From Flavobacterium sp. N3904 (GTDB taxonomy: Bacteria > Bacteroidota > Bacteroidia > Flavobacteriales > Flavobacteriaceae): 64,000 bases of DNA. The DNA is taken from the NCBI RefSeq assembly GCF_025947305.1, contig NZ_CP110009.1, positions 682,001-746,000 on the forward strand, in the 5' to 3' direction. Each line of letters begins with the position of its first letter. Position 1 is the stretch's first letter. The position numbers and the translations under genes were made by a program. The notes below the pieces were generated by a model, which had not been told where the DNA came from, searched no databases, and saw nothing but the letters and a program-made list of their open reading frames with translations. This document shows positions 18,523-26,737 of this stretch, piece after piece.

Positions 18523-19557
18523 TTATTGCATTTCTCCTCTTAATGAAGTTTCGAACACATTTTTGAACTCATCGTGAGCGATATTTTCGCCCAATAAATA
18601 CATTAATTTAGTTATCGCTGCTTCAGTAGTTATGTCTTTCCCAGAAATAATTCCTAATTTTTTCATGGTGGTGCTGGTTTCGTATTGTCCCATACTGACA
18701 CTGCCAATCGCACATTGCGTAACATTTACAATATGCAATCCTCTGGTTATGGCATCATGCAAAAGCGATAGAAACCAATCCTCTGTAGGTGCATTTCCTG
18801 CACCGTAGGTTTCTAGTACAATTCCTTTTAAACTTTTTATATTTAAAACCGCAGAAAGCACTGTTTCACTTATTCCGGGAAACATTTTGATGATAGCCAC
18901 ATTATTGTCTAATTGAGTATGCACTTTTAAGGGAACTTCATCATTTGAAGGCAAAAATGATTCCAAATTAATTTTTAAATGTACTCCCGACTCTACCAAA
19001 AAAGGATAATTGGGCGAAATAAATGCTCTAAAATGTTCTGCATTTATCTTGGTCGTTCTGTTTCCGCGGTATAGTTTATATTCAAAATAAAGGCAAACTT
19101 CCTTAATCAAAGGTTGGCTGTTTTCTTGTAATGAAGCAATTTGAATCGCCGTAATTAAGTTCTCTTTAGCATCGGTTCTTAAATCTCCAATAGGTAATTG
19201 AGATCCTGTAAAAATCACAGGTTTCGAAAGATTTTCGAGCATAAAACTCAATGCGGATGCCGAATATGACATCGTATCCGATCCATGAAGCACTACAAAA
19301 CCATCAAATTTGGTGTAATTATCCTCAATAGTTCCAGCAATTTCCGCCCAATATTCAGGGTTCATGTTTGATGAATCAATTGGATTTTCGAAAGAAAAGG
19401 TATCTATCTCACAATCCAATAATTTTAATTCGGGAATATTATGAAGGAGCTTGCTAAAATTAAAAGCTTTAAGAGCTCCTGTTTCAAAATCTTTTCTCAT
19501 ACCGATGGTTCCACCAGTATAAATCAAAAGAATTTTAGATTTAGAGTTCATCGACAT
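18523..19557 (-). CDS. ansA: Type I L-asparaginase
   Basis: This 344-residue protein belongs to the asparaginase/glutaminase family. The first catalytic threonine lies in YTGGTIG (residues 13-19). The second catalytic motif is VVLHGSDTMSYSASAL, containing the Thr-Asp pair. No signal peptide is present, so it is a cytosolic type I enzyme hydrolysing asparagine to aspartate and ammonia. The start is ambiguous between Met1 (19557) and Met3 (19551). Either overlaps the 3' end of the upstream acyltransferase gene by 11-17 bp, implying translational coupling. Confidence 0.92.
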   Translation of the reverse strand: MSMNSKSKILLIYTGGTIGMRKDFETGALKAFNFSKLLHNIPELKLLDCEIDTFSFENPIDSSNMNPEYWAEIAGTIEDNYTKFDGFVVLHGSDTMSYSASALSFMLENLSKPVIFTGSQLPIGDLRTDAKENLITAIQIASLQENSQPLIKEVCLYFEYKLYRGNRTTKINAEHFRAFISPNYPFLVESGVHLKINLESFLPSNDEVPLKVHTQLDNNVAIIKMFPGISETVLSAVLNIKSLKGIVLETYGAGNAPTEDWFLSLLHDAITRGLHIVNVTQCAIGSVSMGQYETSTTMKKLGIISGKDITTEAAITKLMYLLGENIAHDEFKNVFETSLRGEMQ

Positions 19558-20677
19558 ATTTTAATTTATTGACAACGGGATTGGCATACATATCCAAAAA
19601 GCCTTGTTTGGCCACTGGGTGTTCATGATCGATTCGCATTTCTAATCGTCGCTCAAAAAGTAATTTTTCGTTTTCAGTATACAAATGAGAAAATCGATTG
19701 GAGCAATTCAAAATATCATAGGCAATAAAATTGGTCGTCCATAATTTGTAATTGCTCAAAATAGAGTTGTCAATTACTTGCGCCAACGCTTGAACTTGTT
19801 TGTTGGTAGTATCTACATTTTTGATAATCTCATCAATTTCAGTATCCAGAACATCACCAATGTGTATGTGTATTCTTTTCTTTTGGCCAATAATACCACT
19901 CAACAAAGTCTTGAAATCTTCATTTTTTTCTTTAATGTAAATTTCATTATTTGCTTCAGCCAACAATTGCGGCATTTTTAAAGCATCTGTAGGGTCATAT
20001 TCATAGGAAATAGAAACTGGAACAATTTTAATTTTCTTAAAATAATCCATTATATTCGGCTCATCAGATCCCATGGCAATCATTTTTAAAACTCCCGGAT
20101 TGGTTTCGTCATTTCCGTCTTTGGTCCTTCCTTCGCGTTGCGCAATCCAAACCGAGCGGTTTTCGTGTAACAACAGTTGGGCCATATATTCGGATAGTAA
20201 TTTAGAACTCACCAACAATTCTCTTGGAGATAATCCGCGTAATACTAAAAAATTTCTATTGAGTTTTGCTAAAGTTTTTAAGAACGATTTTTTGACCAAA
20301 TTATCACCAATAGCAGATGATGTCATATCCAAACCATGCTCAAACAAAGATGAGTTCAGTAAAGTTGTATCCAAAACAATATCTCGATGATTGGAGATAA
20401 AAAGATAAGCTGTATTTTTTTCTAATTTCTCAAAACCAGATGTTGTTAAACCCTCCGAGCTTTTTTCGAGTACCTGTTGCACTCCATAATAAATAAAGTT
20501 GCATTGAAAATCGCGAATAGAATGTGTTTTTCGAAGTTGTTCTTTCCAAATTTCATCATCTACTCCAGGAAAACAAAAGTTCATCAAAGCTTTCATCATC
20601 GGATGATCAATAACCTTTATTATTCCTTCGTTTATTTCGGAATCATAAAAAGACCGAATCGCGTCAAATTTATTCAT
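19541..20677 (-). CDS. Glycerol-phosphate acyltransferase-like protein
   Basis: The protein carries lysophospholipid acyltransferase motifs: block 1 as SNHRDIVLD (NHxxxxD pattern) at about residue 97 and a block 3-like REGRTKDG. It is likely a phospholipid-synthesis acyltransferase acting at the inner membrane face, although it lacks obvious membrane helices. I place the start at 20677 (MNKFDAIRSF, 378 residues) because the 11 upstream in-frame residues look noncoding. Its stop lies inside the start region of ansA. The exact substrate (1-acyl-glycerol-3-phosphate or another) cannot be told from sequence. Confidence 0.82.
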   Translation of the reverse strand: MNKFDAIRSFYDSEINEGIIKVIDHPMMKALMNFCFPGVDDEIWKEQLRKTHSIRDFQCNFIYYGVQQVLEKSSEGLTTSGFEKLEKNTAYLFISNHRDIVLDTTLLNSSLFEHGLDMTSSAIGDNLVKKSFLKTLAKLNRNFLVLRGLSPRELLVSSKLLSEYMAQLLLHENRSVWIAQREGRTKDGNDETNPGVLKMIAMGSDEPNIMDYFKKIKIVPVSISYEYDPTDALKMPQLLAEANNEIYIKEKNEDFKTLLSGIIGQKKRIHIHIGDVLDTEIDEIIKNVDTTNKQVQALAQVIDNSILSNYKLWTTNFIAYDILNCSNRFSHLYTENEKLLFERRLEMRIDHEHPVAKQGFLDMYANPVVNKLKYVDEL

Positions 20678-20740
20678 TTTGGATATCAATTTAGTTGGAC
20701 AAAAGAACAAAAAAAATATTAAAGTTAAGGAAAATAGAGA

Positions 20741-21520
20741 TTAAATACCGAAAATTTTTGCAGAATTATCAGTTGTTATCATTGCAATCTCATTTACAGA
20801 AAGACCATAAATTTGAGCCATTTTATCAGCAACATTTACTATATAGCTACTTTCGTTGCGTTTACCTCGATATGGAATCGGAGCCAAATAAGGCGAATCC
20901 GTTTCCAGGACAATATGTTTTAAATCAATTTTATTCAAAAACTGATCTATTTTTCCGTTCTTAAAAGTAACGACGCCACCAATTCCTAACTTCATATTAA
21001 AAGATATCGCTTGCAAAGCCTGTTCATAAGTACCAGAAAAACAATGAAAAATTCCAAACAACTCCGGTGATTTCTCCTCATCCAAAATTTCAAATATTTC
21101 ATCAAAAGCTTCTCTACAATGAATTACAATAGGCAATTTGTATTGTTTTGCTAACTGAATTTGTTTTCTAAAAGCTATTTGTTGCTCGACCAAATGTGTT
21201 TTATCCCAATACAAATCAATCCCAATTTCGCCAATAGCCACAAACTTTCTTTTGGCCAATTCGGTTTCTAAATGTTGCAATTCCTCTAGATAATTATCTT
21301 TTACATAAGTAGGGTGCAAACCCATCATCAAGAATACATTGTTGGGATAATCGCGTTCCAAATCATACATGCTTTGCGTACAAGAAGAGTCTATTGCAGG
21401 AACAAAAAAACGGGTTACACCATTATCAATGGCGCGTTGCATCATTTCGTCTCTATCCATATCAAACTCTTCTGAATATAAATGGGTGTGAGTATCGGTA
21501 AGTATTGTTTTTGTTTCCAA
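20741..21520 (-). CDS. tatD: TatD-family metal-dependent hydrolase
   Basis: The 259-residue TIM-barrel protein shows the full TatD metal-site set: DTHTHLY near the N-terminus, AIGEIGIDLYWD, VIHCREAFDE, IFHCFSGTYEQA and VLETDSPYLAP. TatD proteins are metal-dependent DNases and have been linked to DNA repair and quality control. It is upstream of the acyltransferase on the same strand with a 63-bp gap, so may be co-transcribed. Length is typical and no signal peptide is present. Confidence 0.92.
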   Translation of the reverse strand: METKTILTDTHTHLYSEEFDMDRDEMMQRAIDNGVTRFFVPAIDSSCTQSMYDLERDYPNNVFLMMGLHPTYVKDNYLEELQHLETELAKRKFVAIGEIGIDLYWDKTHLVEQQIAFRKQIQLAKQYKLPIVIHCREAFDEIFEILDEEKSPELFGIFHCFSGTYEQALQAISFNMKLGIGGVVTFKNGKIDQFLNKIDLKHIVLETDSPYLAPIPYRGKRNESSYIVNVADKMAQIYGLSVNEIAMITTDNSAKIFGI

Positions 21521-21584
21521 GTCTAAAGTTTAAGGCCACAAAATTACTCGAAAAAACGGGCTTTACAAAAAAGGAATTACTCAA

Positions 21585-21710
21585 AGATTTTTTCACGAAG
21601 ATTCACAAAGAAAAAAAAGATTCGCAAAGATTTTAATATCTCAGCGAATCTTTAAAAATAAACTTTGCGAATCTTCGTGTAATCCTCTGCGAATCTTCAC
21701 GAAAGAACCA
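21585..21710. repeat. Imperfect hairpin built of reiterated GATTCGCAAAG words
   Basis: AAGATTCGCAAAG at 21617-21629 is exactly complementary to CTTTGCGAATCTT at 21663-21675. CACGAAGATTC at 21594-21604 complements GAATCTTCGTG at 21669-21679, and a further GAATCTTCACGAA copy follows. The block lies between the anti-sigma-like gene and tatD, both on the minus strand, and may act as a 3'-end structure. Confidence 0.6.
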
Positions 21711-21720
21711 TTATAAAATA

Positions 21721-22446
21721 TTAATCCAAATCATTCAACAACGCATCAACCTGATCATTTCCTTCATAATCTTCAGGAATGGTCAATAGTAGTTCTTTAC
21801 ATGATTTATAATCTTTCAGTTTTAATTTACTCAAAGCCAAGCTCCAAATTGCCTTGTTTTTATAAATCGAATTCCCTGTTTTCAGGGCATTAAAAACTAT
21901 TTCTGCATCAACCACCCTATTTTCCTCCAGCAAAGCCACTCCATAAAAATACTGAATCTCGGCACTTTTATCCGTTTTCAGAATAGTCTCAAAAAGCGGA
22001 ATCGCCGTTTTATATTGTTTGGCGTTAAAAGCATCCTGCGCCAATTTTAAATTAGCATCTGCATCCCCTCGTTCCGTAAAAAATGCCATTTCAGGCTGAT
22101 TGTAATCTTCAAAAGTAGGATTCGAATGCTGATTCAAAAAGAACAATCCAAACAAAACCGCAACCGATGCCGCCACTCCATAATACCAAGGCTTGAGCGC
22201 CATCACTTTAGGTTTAGACTTTTTAAAATGCTTCTTAGAAATCCCTTTCAAATTCTTCTTAAAAGCTAGTAATTCATCGGCTTGCCCAAATTTGTTTTCC
22301 AAATGAAGCTGCAACTCTTTATAGGTTGCAAAAGCCATAGCCAAATCAGGCTGATCTTCTAATTGTTGCTCAAAAGTCATTTTATCTTCAACAGTCATTT
22401 CGCCTTGAAGATATTCATCAAATTCCAAAAAGTGTTCTTCGTTCAT
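21721..22446 (-). CDS. Anti-sigma-factor-like membrane protein with TPRs
   Basis: The 241-residue protein has a cytoplasmic N-terminal helix pair typical of anti-sigma proteins (FDEYLQGEMTVEDKMTFEQQL, residues 8-29). A basic linker and one membrane helix (about 88-106, YYGVAASVAVLFGLFFL) follow. The periplasmic part carries TPR-like helices (AQDAFNAKQYKTAIPLFETIL, IQYFYGVALLEENRVVDAEIVF). It begins 2 bp after the stop of the ECF sigma gene. That coupling and topology suggest that it holds the sigma factor at the membrane and responds to a periplasmic partner through its TPRs. The anti-sigma role is inferred. Confidence 0.78.
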   Translation of the reverse strand: MNEEHFLEFDEYLQGEMTVEDKMTFEQQLEDQPDLAMAFATYKELQLHLENKFGQADELLAFKKNLKGISKKHFKKSKPKVMALKPWYYGVAASVAVLFGLFFLNQHSNPTFEDYNQPEMAFFTERGDADANLKLAQDAFNAKQYKTAIPLFETILKTDKSAEIQYFYGVALLEENRVVDAEIVFNALKTGNSIYKNKAIWSLALSKLKLKDYKSCKELLLTIPEDYEGNDQVDALLNDLD

Positions 22447-22448
22447 GG

Positions 22449-23033
22449 CTAGGTATTTTTTATAGATTTAAAGCGATTGGTTTCTTGAATCCACTGCGTC
22501 AATTGACCAATGCAAAGCGATTTTTTCTTACGAACATATCCGTAAGTTACTGATAATTTCTCAGCAACTTCCTCCATCGATGGAAGCGTAAAACTTAGCT
22601 TCAGCAATTCTTGGCATTTATCGCCAAGTTTCTCAAACATCATGTCATATAACTGTTGCTTCTCGTCATAATGCTCGGTTTGCAAAACCATCTCATCAGT
22701 AGATTCATGTTTAGATGTCAAATCTTCCTTAATTGTTACCCCTTTATTCGATTGTTTTTTTAACTCATTGAGCCACTTTCGTTTACACAACAAAAAAAAG
22801 TACGCAACAAAAGGACATGTCAATTTTAGTCGTTCCGCTTTGGCTTGATTGAAGAGTAAAATCATCACTTCCTGAATCACATCCTGCGCTTTGTCTTCAT
22901 CACCCGAATTGTTCCTTATATAATGCACCACCTTCGGCACAAATTTTTTATAAATCGCATGAATAATCACCGAATCATTATTCGCCAATCCTTCAATATA
23001 CATTTGATCGGGATGAACAGTCGTTGGAGCCAT
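22449..23033 (-). CDS. ECF-type RNA polymerase sigma factor
   Basis: This is a sigma-70 family factor with region 2 (YKKFVPKVVHYIRNNSGDEDKAQDVIQEVMILLFNQ) and region 4 (MEEVAEKLSVTYGYVRKKKSLCIGQL). I place the start at 23033 (MAPTTVHPDQMYIEGL, 194 residues); the 15 upstream residues in frame look noncoding. The anti-sigma-like gene follows after 2 bp. Divergently, across about 580 bp, lies the lipoprotein-PKD-CHAT-retropepsin operon, preceded by three identical-spacing promoter-like repeats. These are the natural candidates for this factor's targets. Confidence 0.88.
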   Translation of the reverse strand: MAPTTVHPDQMYIEGLANNDSVIIHAIYKKFVPKVVHYIRNNSGDEDKAQDVIQEVMILLFNQAKAERLKLTCPFVAYFFLLCKRKWLNELKKQSNKGVTIKEDLTSKHESTDEMVLQTEHYDEKQQLYDMMFEKLGDKCQELLKLSFTLPSMEEVAEKLSVTYGYVRKKKSLCIGQLTQWIQETNRFKSIKNT

Positions 23034-23113
23034 AAAAAAAAATTTCATCGAAAATACTAAAAAAAGAGCGAAAACCATTGCATAACGCCTTTTATAAATA
23101 CCAATAATCCCCT

Positions 23114-23228
23114 GGGCGTAACCCCATTATGAAAAGAGGCCAGCTTTACTTTGCGCTTATTCGGCCTCTTCTCATAATGCGGTCGGGCTATCCGTGCTAC
23201 TTCGGTAGCTTACTACTATCCCTTACGC
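23114..23228. repeat. 115-bp structured intergenic element, copy 1
   Basis: A second copy of equal length lies at 57093-57207, with about 16 differences. Closing stem GCGTAA/TTACGC joins the ends. A 16-bp stem (23126-23141 with 23163-23178) has one mismatch on the plus strand that becomes G.U on the minus strand. A second hairpin is GCTAC-TTCG-GTAGC (23196-23209). It is more G+C rich than its surroundings. It resembles REP/MITE-like intergenic elements or a structured RNA; no transposase gene is in the window. Confidence 0.75.
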
Positions 23229-23270
23229 AGAGCCGTAAAATCAGATATTTAGAACTAAAATCAAAGCAAG

Positions 23271-23301
23271 GGGTAACAAATCAAAACCAAAGTTTATATA
23301 A
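23271..23301 (+). promoter_or_regulatory. ECF-type promoter-like repeat 1
   Basis: GGGTAAC (23271-23277) and TATATAA (23295-23301) are separated by 17 bp. Repeats 2 and 3 keep the same boxes and spacing. It precedes a 21-codon small open frame. Confidence 0.65.
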
Positions 23302-23343
23302 CAGTATAAATCAATAATTAGAACTTTTTAAAACTTTTAGATT

Positions 23344-23409
23344 ATGGAAAATTTAAAAAAAATAGGAATCACTTTTATCAATACACTTTGGACATTAATT
23401 ACTCGATGA
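23344..23409 (+). CDS. Possible 21-residue micro-ORF between promoter-like repeats
   Basis: An ATG at 23344 opens a 21-codon frame (peptide starts MENLKKIGITFIN and ends TLITR) closed by TGA at 23407-23409. It lies 35-40 bases after the expected start point of promoter-like repeat 1 and before repeat 2. The peptide is short, basic and hydrophobic. It could be a real micropeptide, a leader, or chance; no ribosome-binding site is obvious. Confidence 0.3.
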   Translation: MENLKKIGITFINTLWTLITR

Positions 23410-23428
23410 TAAAATAAATAAAAAACAA

Positions 23429-23459
23429 GGGTAACAAATCAAAACGAAAGTTGATATAA
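23429..23459 (+). promoter_or_regulatory. ECF-type promoter-like repeat 2
   Basis: GGGTAAC (23429-23435), a 17-bp spacer and GATATAA (23453-23459). The spacer is nearly identical to that of repeat 1 (AAATCAAAAC then GAAAGTT). Confidence 0.7.
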
Positions 23460-23497
23460 GAATGAAATCAGAATTAAAAAAGAATTTTCAAAAACAA

Positions 23498-23528
23498 GGG
23501 TAACAATATCAAACGGTATTTGATATAA
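23498..23528 (+). promoter_or_regulatory. ECF-type promoter-like repeat 3
   Basis: GGGTAAC (23498-23504), a 17-bp spacer and GATATAA (23522-23528). Here the spacer differs from repeats 1 and 2 while both boxes and the spacing are kept, which argues for function of the boxes. It is the copy closest to the lipoprotein gene. Confidence 0.72.
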
Positions 23529-23570
23529 ACAAAAGAAACAAACAATTAACAACCAGAATCTGAAACAACC

Positions 23571-23588
23571 TCTTGAAAATTTTCAAGA
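23571..23588. promoter_or_regulatory. 18-bp perfect palindrome upstream of the lipoprotein gene
   Basis: TCTTGAAAATTTTCAAGA is self-complementary without a loop. It lies in the expected 5' untranslated region, 23 bp before the ATG at 23612. A loopless palindrome suggests a dimeric protein site more than an RNA hairpin. Confidence 0.4.
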
Positions 23589-23611
23589 CAGATTTAAAAA
23601 ACTTAGAAAAC

Positions 23612-24595
23612 ATGAAAACAAATTTTAGAACAATCGCAATTTTAGTAGTAGGAGCAATCACAATGACAAGTTGTACAAACGAGGACACTCCAGAAATTCC
23701 AAATGTACCCGCAACAGCAACCGAATTTGCAGCTGTGCGAACAGAAGCTTTGACCAAATTAAAACAAGAATTTACCATTACCGAAGCTTCAGGTTCTGTA
23801 ACCCTAACTTCAGAAAAAGGAGTTAAATTAATGATCAACAGAGACTACCTTAGAAAAAATGGAGTCGCAGTAACTGGTGCCATTAAGATTGAATATGTAG
23901 AGCTATTCGACAAAGGACACATGCTTACCGCCAACAAACCAACCATGGGATTAATGGCAAACGGAGACAAAAATTTACTGATTTCTGGTGGAGAATTCTA
24001 CATCAAAGCCACCCAAGACGGTGTAGCTCTAGAATCATTAGCCAACATGACCCTTCTTGTCCCAACTTCTTTAACCGATGGCCTAGACACAGCAATGACA
24101 CTTTGGATAGGTAATACAGAAGACAAAGAAAACCTAGTATGGAGAGGTGCAGCTGATGCCACTGGTGCCAATGGCGGTAAAGGCGGCGTACAAGGAGAAG
24201 GCAACAATTATTATGTTTCTTTTGGAAACTTTGGATGGACCAATGTCGATAGATTTTACAGCGATCCAAGACCAAAAACGACCATTCTTGCCGATGCTCC
24301 CGAAGGTTACGACAATACCAATAGTGCGATTTATTTGTCTTATGACGGCGAAGGTCAAAACGCTCTTGCAAAATTGGACACCTATACTGCAGCAGGATTA
24401 TTCAGCGAACACTACGGTCAAATTCCAATTGGACTAGCTTGTCATGTGATTTTTGCTACCGAAGACAACGGACAATGGAGATGGGCAATCAAAGGAGTAA
24501 CAGTTGCAGCAAATGATGTGTATACCTTCACACTGGCCGAAACAACTGTAGGTTCCGAAGCGCAATTAATAGCCGCAATCAATGCTATTCAATAA
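23612..24595 (+). CDS. Lipoprotein of unknown function
   Basis: The start at 23612 gives a 327-residue protein with a lipoprotein signal (hydrophobic AILVVGAITM, then lipobox-like MTSC with the acylated Cys near residue 21). Residues after it are acidic (TNEDTPEIP), which often favours surface export in Bacteroidota. The body has EFAAVRTEALTKLKQEFTI, a beta-rich middle (GAIKIEYVELFDKGHML) and a YVSFGNFGWTNVDRFY segment. No enzyme motif is recognised. It is the first gene after the three promoter-like repeats and the likely head of the operon reaching the CHAT and retropepsin genes. Confidence 0.8.
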   Translation: MKTNFRTIAILVVGAITMTSCTNEDTPEIPNVPATATEFAAVRTEALTKLKQEFTITEASGSVTLTSEKGVKLMINRDYLRKNGVAVTGAIKIEYVELFDKGHMLTANKPTMGLMANGDKNLLISGGEFYIKATQDGVALESLANMTLLVPTSLTDGLDTAMTLWIGNTEDKENLVWRGAADATGANGGKGGVQGEGNNYYVSFGNFGWTNVDRFYSDPRPKTTILADAPEGYDNTNSAIYLSYDGEGQNALAKLDTYTAAGLFSEHYGQIPIGLACHVIFATEDNGQWRWAIKGVTVAANDVYTFTLAETTVGSEAQLIAAINAIQ

Positions 24596-24726
24596 GTTAC
24601 AAAAATAAATAATAAGAAAAAGTGGTGATTTGCTCATCGCTTTTTTTTACATTTAAAAATAATTTGAATTGAAGCTTCATTGAAAAACGTTGCTAAAACT
24701 ATAATGACTGACCAAAATAACCAAAT

Positions 24727-26676
24727 ATGAACAAATCGATAGTACTCTTTTTACTCCTAATTACGTTCCCTTTTTATGGCCAAACCAAAGTAAAAGATAC
24801 CATTACCCGAAGAGCCAATATCGGATACGATCAAAAAGGAAATTTAGTCACGTACAAGCCCGAAACGCCACCTCTGATTCCTATTGCAGGTGCTCCAAAA
24901 CCCAGTTATTCCTATTTATGGGAATTGGGCGACGGTCATTACAGCAAAGAGGCCGAACCCAAACATGTTTACAAAAAAAAAGGAACCTATACTGCAAGAT
25001 TAGCGGTAACCAATAATTACGACAACGGAAAACCTCCTGCCACACGCCCAAAAAAAGTAGTTGTCAACGATATTGAAGACCTCAACTATAAAGACATCGC
25101 TTCAATAGCCGATCAAAATGGATTGTCTCTTTTTAAAAATTGTGACCCCATTCCAGACCAAGAAATGCAAGTGGTGGTTAGTTATGAAAATCTTGAAAAT
25201 TATGTCACCAACGGAAAACTCTATCTTTTTTTCAATGAAAAAGAATTCAAAAGCAACAATTTTGATTTACAGGAAGTAAGAACATACGCTAATGAAAGAA
25301 CTGTAAAGGAAAACAATGTAGTTTCGGCCGATGATATAGATAATTCAAATCGCTATTTGGCTTCCAATGAACCTTTGACTTTAGCCAAAAAATATAGAGA
25401 AACGACCAATGAAACCGACTTGGATTCGACTTTATTAAAAGCAAAAAACACATACAAAGACGTTTCTATTTTAGAAATCGACGATCACAATCCCGGAGAA
25501 ACCCGAAATGTTTTTTACACTTTCAAAACGACTCCCGAAATGCTCAAAGACACGAGTGCAACGATAACGATGCGTAGCATTTATGTGCCTAATCGAAGTT
25601 TTAAAAATCATAAAATAAAAAACCTCGAAATGGAAATCGTCACTTCCCACGATCCCAACAAAATGGGCTCCAACGGAAGCTTTATGAATTATAGATTGGT
25701 ACGTTATAAAAGAGTCAAATTCAAAACCAGTTTCCAAAATAATGGTGAAGGGCCGGCGAGAAAAATTCAGCTCGAAACCGATATTCCCGATATGTTTGAC
25801 AAAAAAACTTTGAAAATTGAAAGCATGTATCCCGAATGCCCTATTTGCCCAAAAGGCGAGGCGCCATCAATAAGCTGTTTGGACACCATTGTCAGAAATA
25901 CTCAAATATTTTTTGTCTTTAGGAACATTTATCTACCCGGAAGCAATCAAAAAAATGTAAAAGAAATTGACAGTACCAAAGGTTTTGTAAAATACTCAAT
26001 GAAATTCAACGAAGACTTTCACAAAATAAAAACCAAAAGCAGAACGGCTATTATTTTCGACAAAAACGAACCAATTATTACCAATTATGCCACAACAAGA
26101 TTTACGCCAGGAATTTCTATAGGTGCCAAAGCGGGTTACAATTTATATACTAATTTAGAAAATGCTAAAAGCTATTTTGTGGGCGCAACTGTTTCTCCTT
26201 TCAAATCGTATCGCTATTACGGACAAGCTGAATTTTTAAACAGCATAACCTCCTATGATGATGCCACAACAATTACAGATGCAATAGTGCAAACCAATGG
26301 CAACGCCCATTTGGAAAGAACCACAAATACAACCGAAAACAAAAATATAAATTGGGAGATTCCGGTTTTGTTTCGATACAACATTTCTACTTATATTGGT
26401 GTTGGAGCTGGATTTCAAGCTAATATGAACGTCTCTGAAGAGCAAACACAAAATTTAAAAACGGATGTTTATGAAGGCACTTCTGATAAATTAATTATTA
26501 GAACCGATTATACAACAAACACTGTAAAAAATTCGTTTACCAATCTAAAGACTGGATTGTTACTCGATTTTACCGCTGGTTTTGCCAGAATTGGACCGAG
26601 TTTAGGAGCGCGATATGTACTTAACTTTGATGGCGATTTTAATTATTTCCAATTTTATGGAATTTGGAAGTTTTAG
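24727..26676 (+). CDS. Secreted PKD-domain protein with C-terminal beta-barrel-like region
   Basis: The 649-residue protein has a signal peptide (about 1-19, ending FPFYG) and a PKD domain at about residues 55-98 (YLWELGDGHYSKEAEPKHVYKKKGTYTARL with its WxxGDG and GTYT hallmarks). The middle is beta-rich (residues 130-455) and the C-terminal 190 residues look like outer membrane barrel strands (ISIGAKAGYNLYTN, YIGVGAGFQANMNV, ARIGPSLGARYVLNF, ending YFQFYGIWKF). It may present the PKD and middle domains at the envelope. It lies 131 bp after the lipoprotein gene and 61 bp before the CHAT gene. Confidence 0.78.
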   Translation: MNKSIVLFLLLITFPFYGQTKVKDTITRRANIGYDQKGNLVTYKPETPPLIPIAGAPKPSYSYLWELGDGHYSKEAEPKHVYKKKGTYTARLAVTNNYDNGKPPATRPKKVVVNDIEDLNYKDIASIADQNGLSLFKNCDPIPDQEMQVVVSYENLENYVTNGKLYLFFNEKEFKSNNFDLQEVRTYANERTVKENNVVSADDIDNSNRYLASNEPLTLAKKYRETTNETDLDSTLLKAKNTYKDVSILEIDDHNPGETRNVFYTFKTTPEMLKDTSATITMRSIYVPNRSFKNHKIKNLEMEIVTSHDPNKMGSNGSFMNYRLVRYKRVKFKTSFQNNGEGPARKIQLETDIPDMFDKKTLKIESMYPECPICPKGEAPSISCLDTIVRNTQIFFVFRNIYLPGSNQKNVKEIDSTKGFVKYSMKFNEDFHKIKTKSRTAIIFDKNEPIITNYATTRFTPGISIGAKAGYNLYTNLENAKSYFVGATVSPFKSYRYYGQAEFLNSITSYDDATTITDAIVQTNGNAHLERTTNTTENKNINWEIPVLFRYNISTYIGVGAGFQANMNVSEEQTQNLKTDVYEGTSDKLIIRTDYTTNTVKNSFTNLKTGLLLDFTAGFARIGPSLGARYVLNFDGDFNYFQFYGIWKF

Positions 26677-26737
26677 TTTAGCAAAATCCGCTTGTTTTGT
26701 TAAATACTTTTTTCGAAACGAAGTGAAACAATATCTT

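Noticed and set aside
22730..22760. A fourth GGGTAAC promoter inside the sigma gene (minus strand)
   Set aside because: GGGTAAC is present but no ATATAA box lies 17 bp away, and it falls within coding sequence.
23129..23317. Coding region over the 115-bp element
   Set aside because: The frame follows the structured element and ends in noncoding repeats; no ribosome-binding site or protein similarity.
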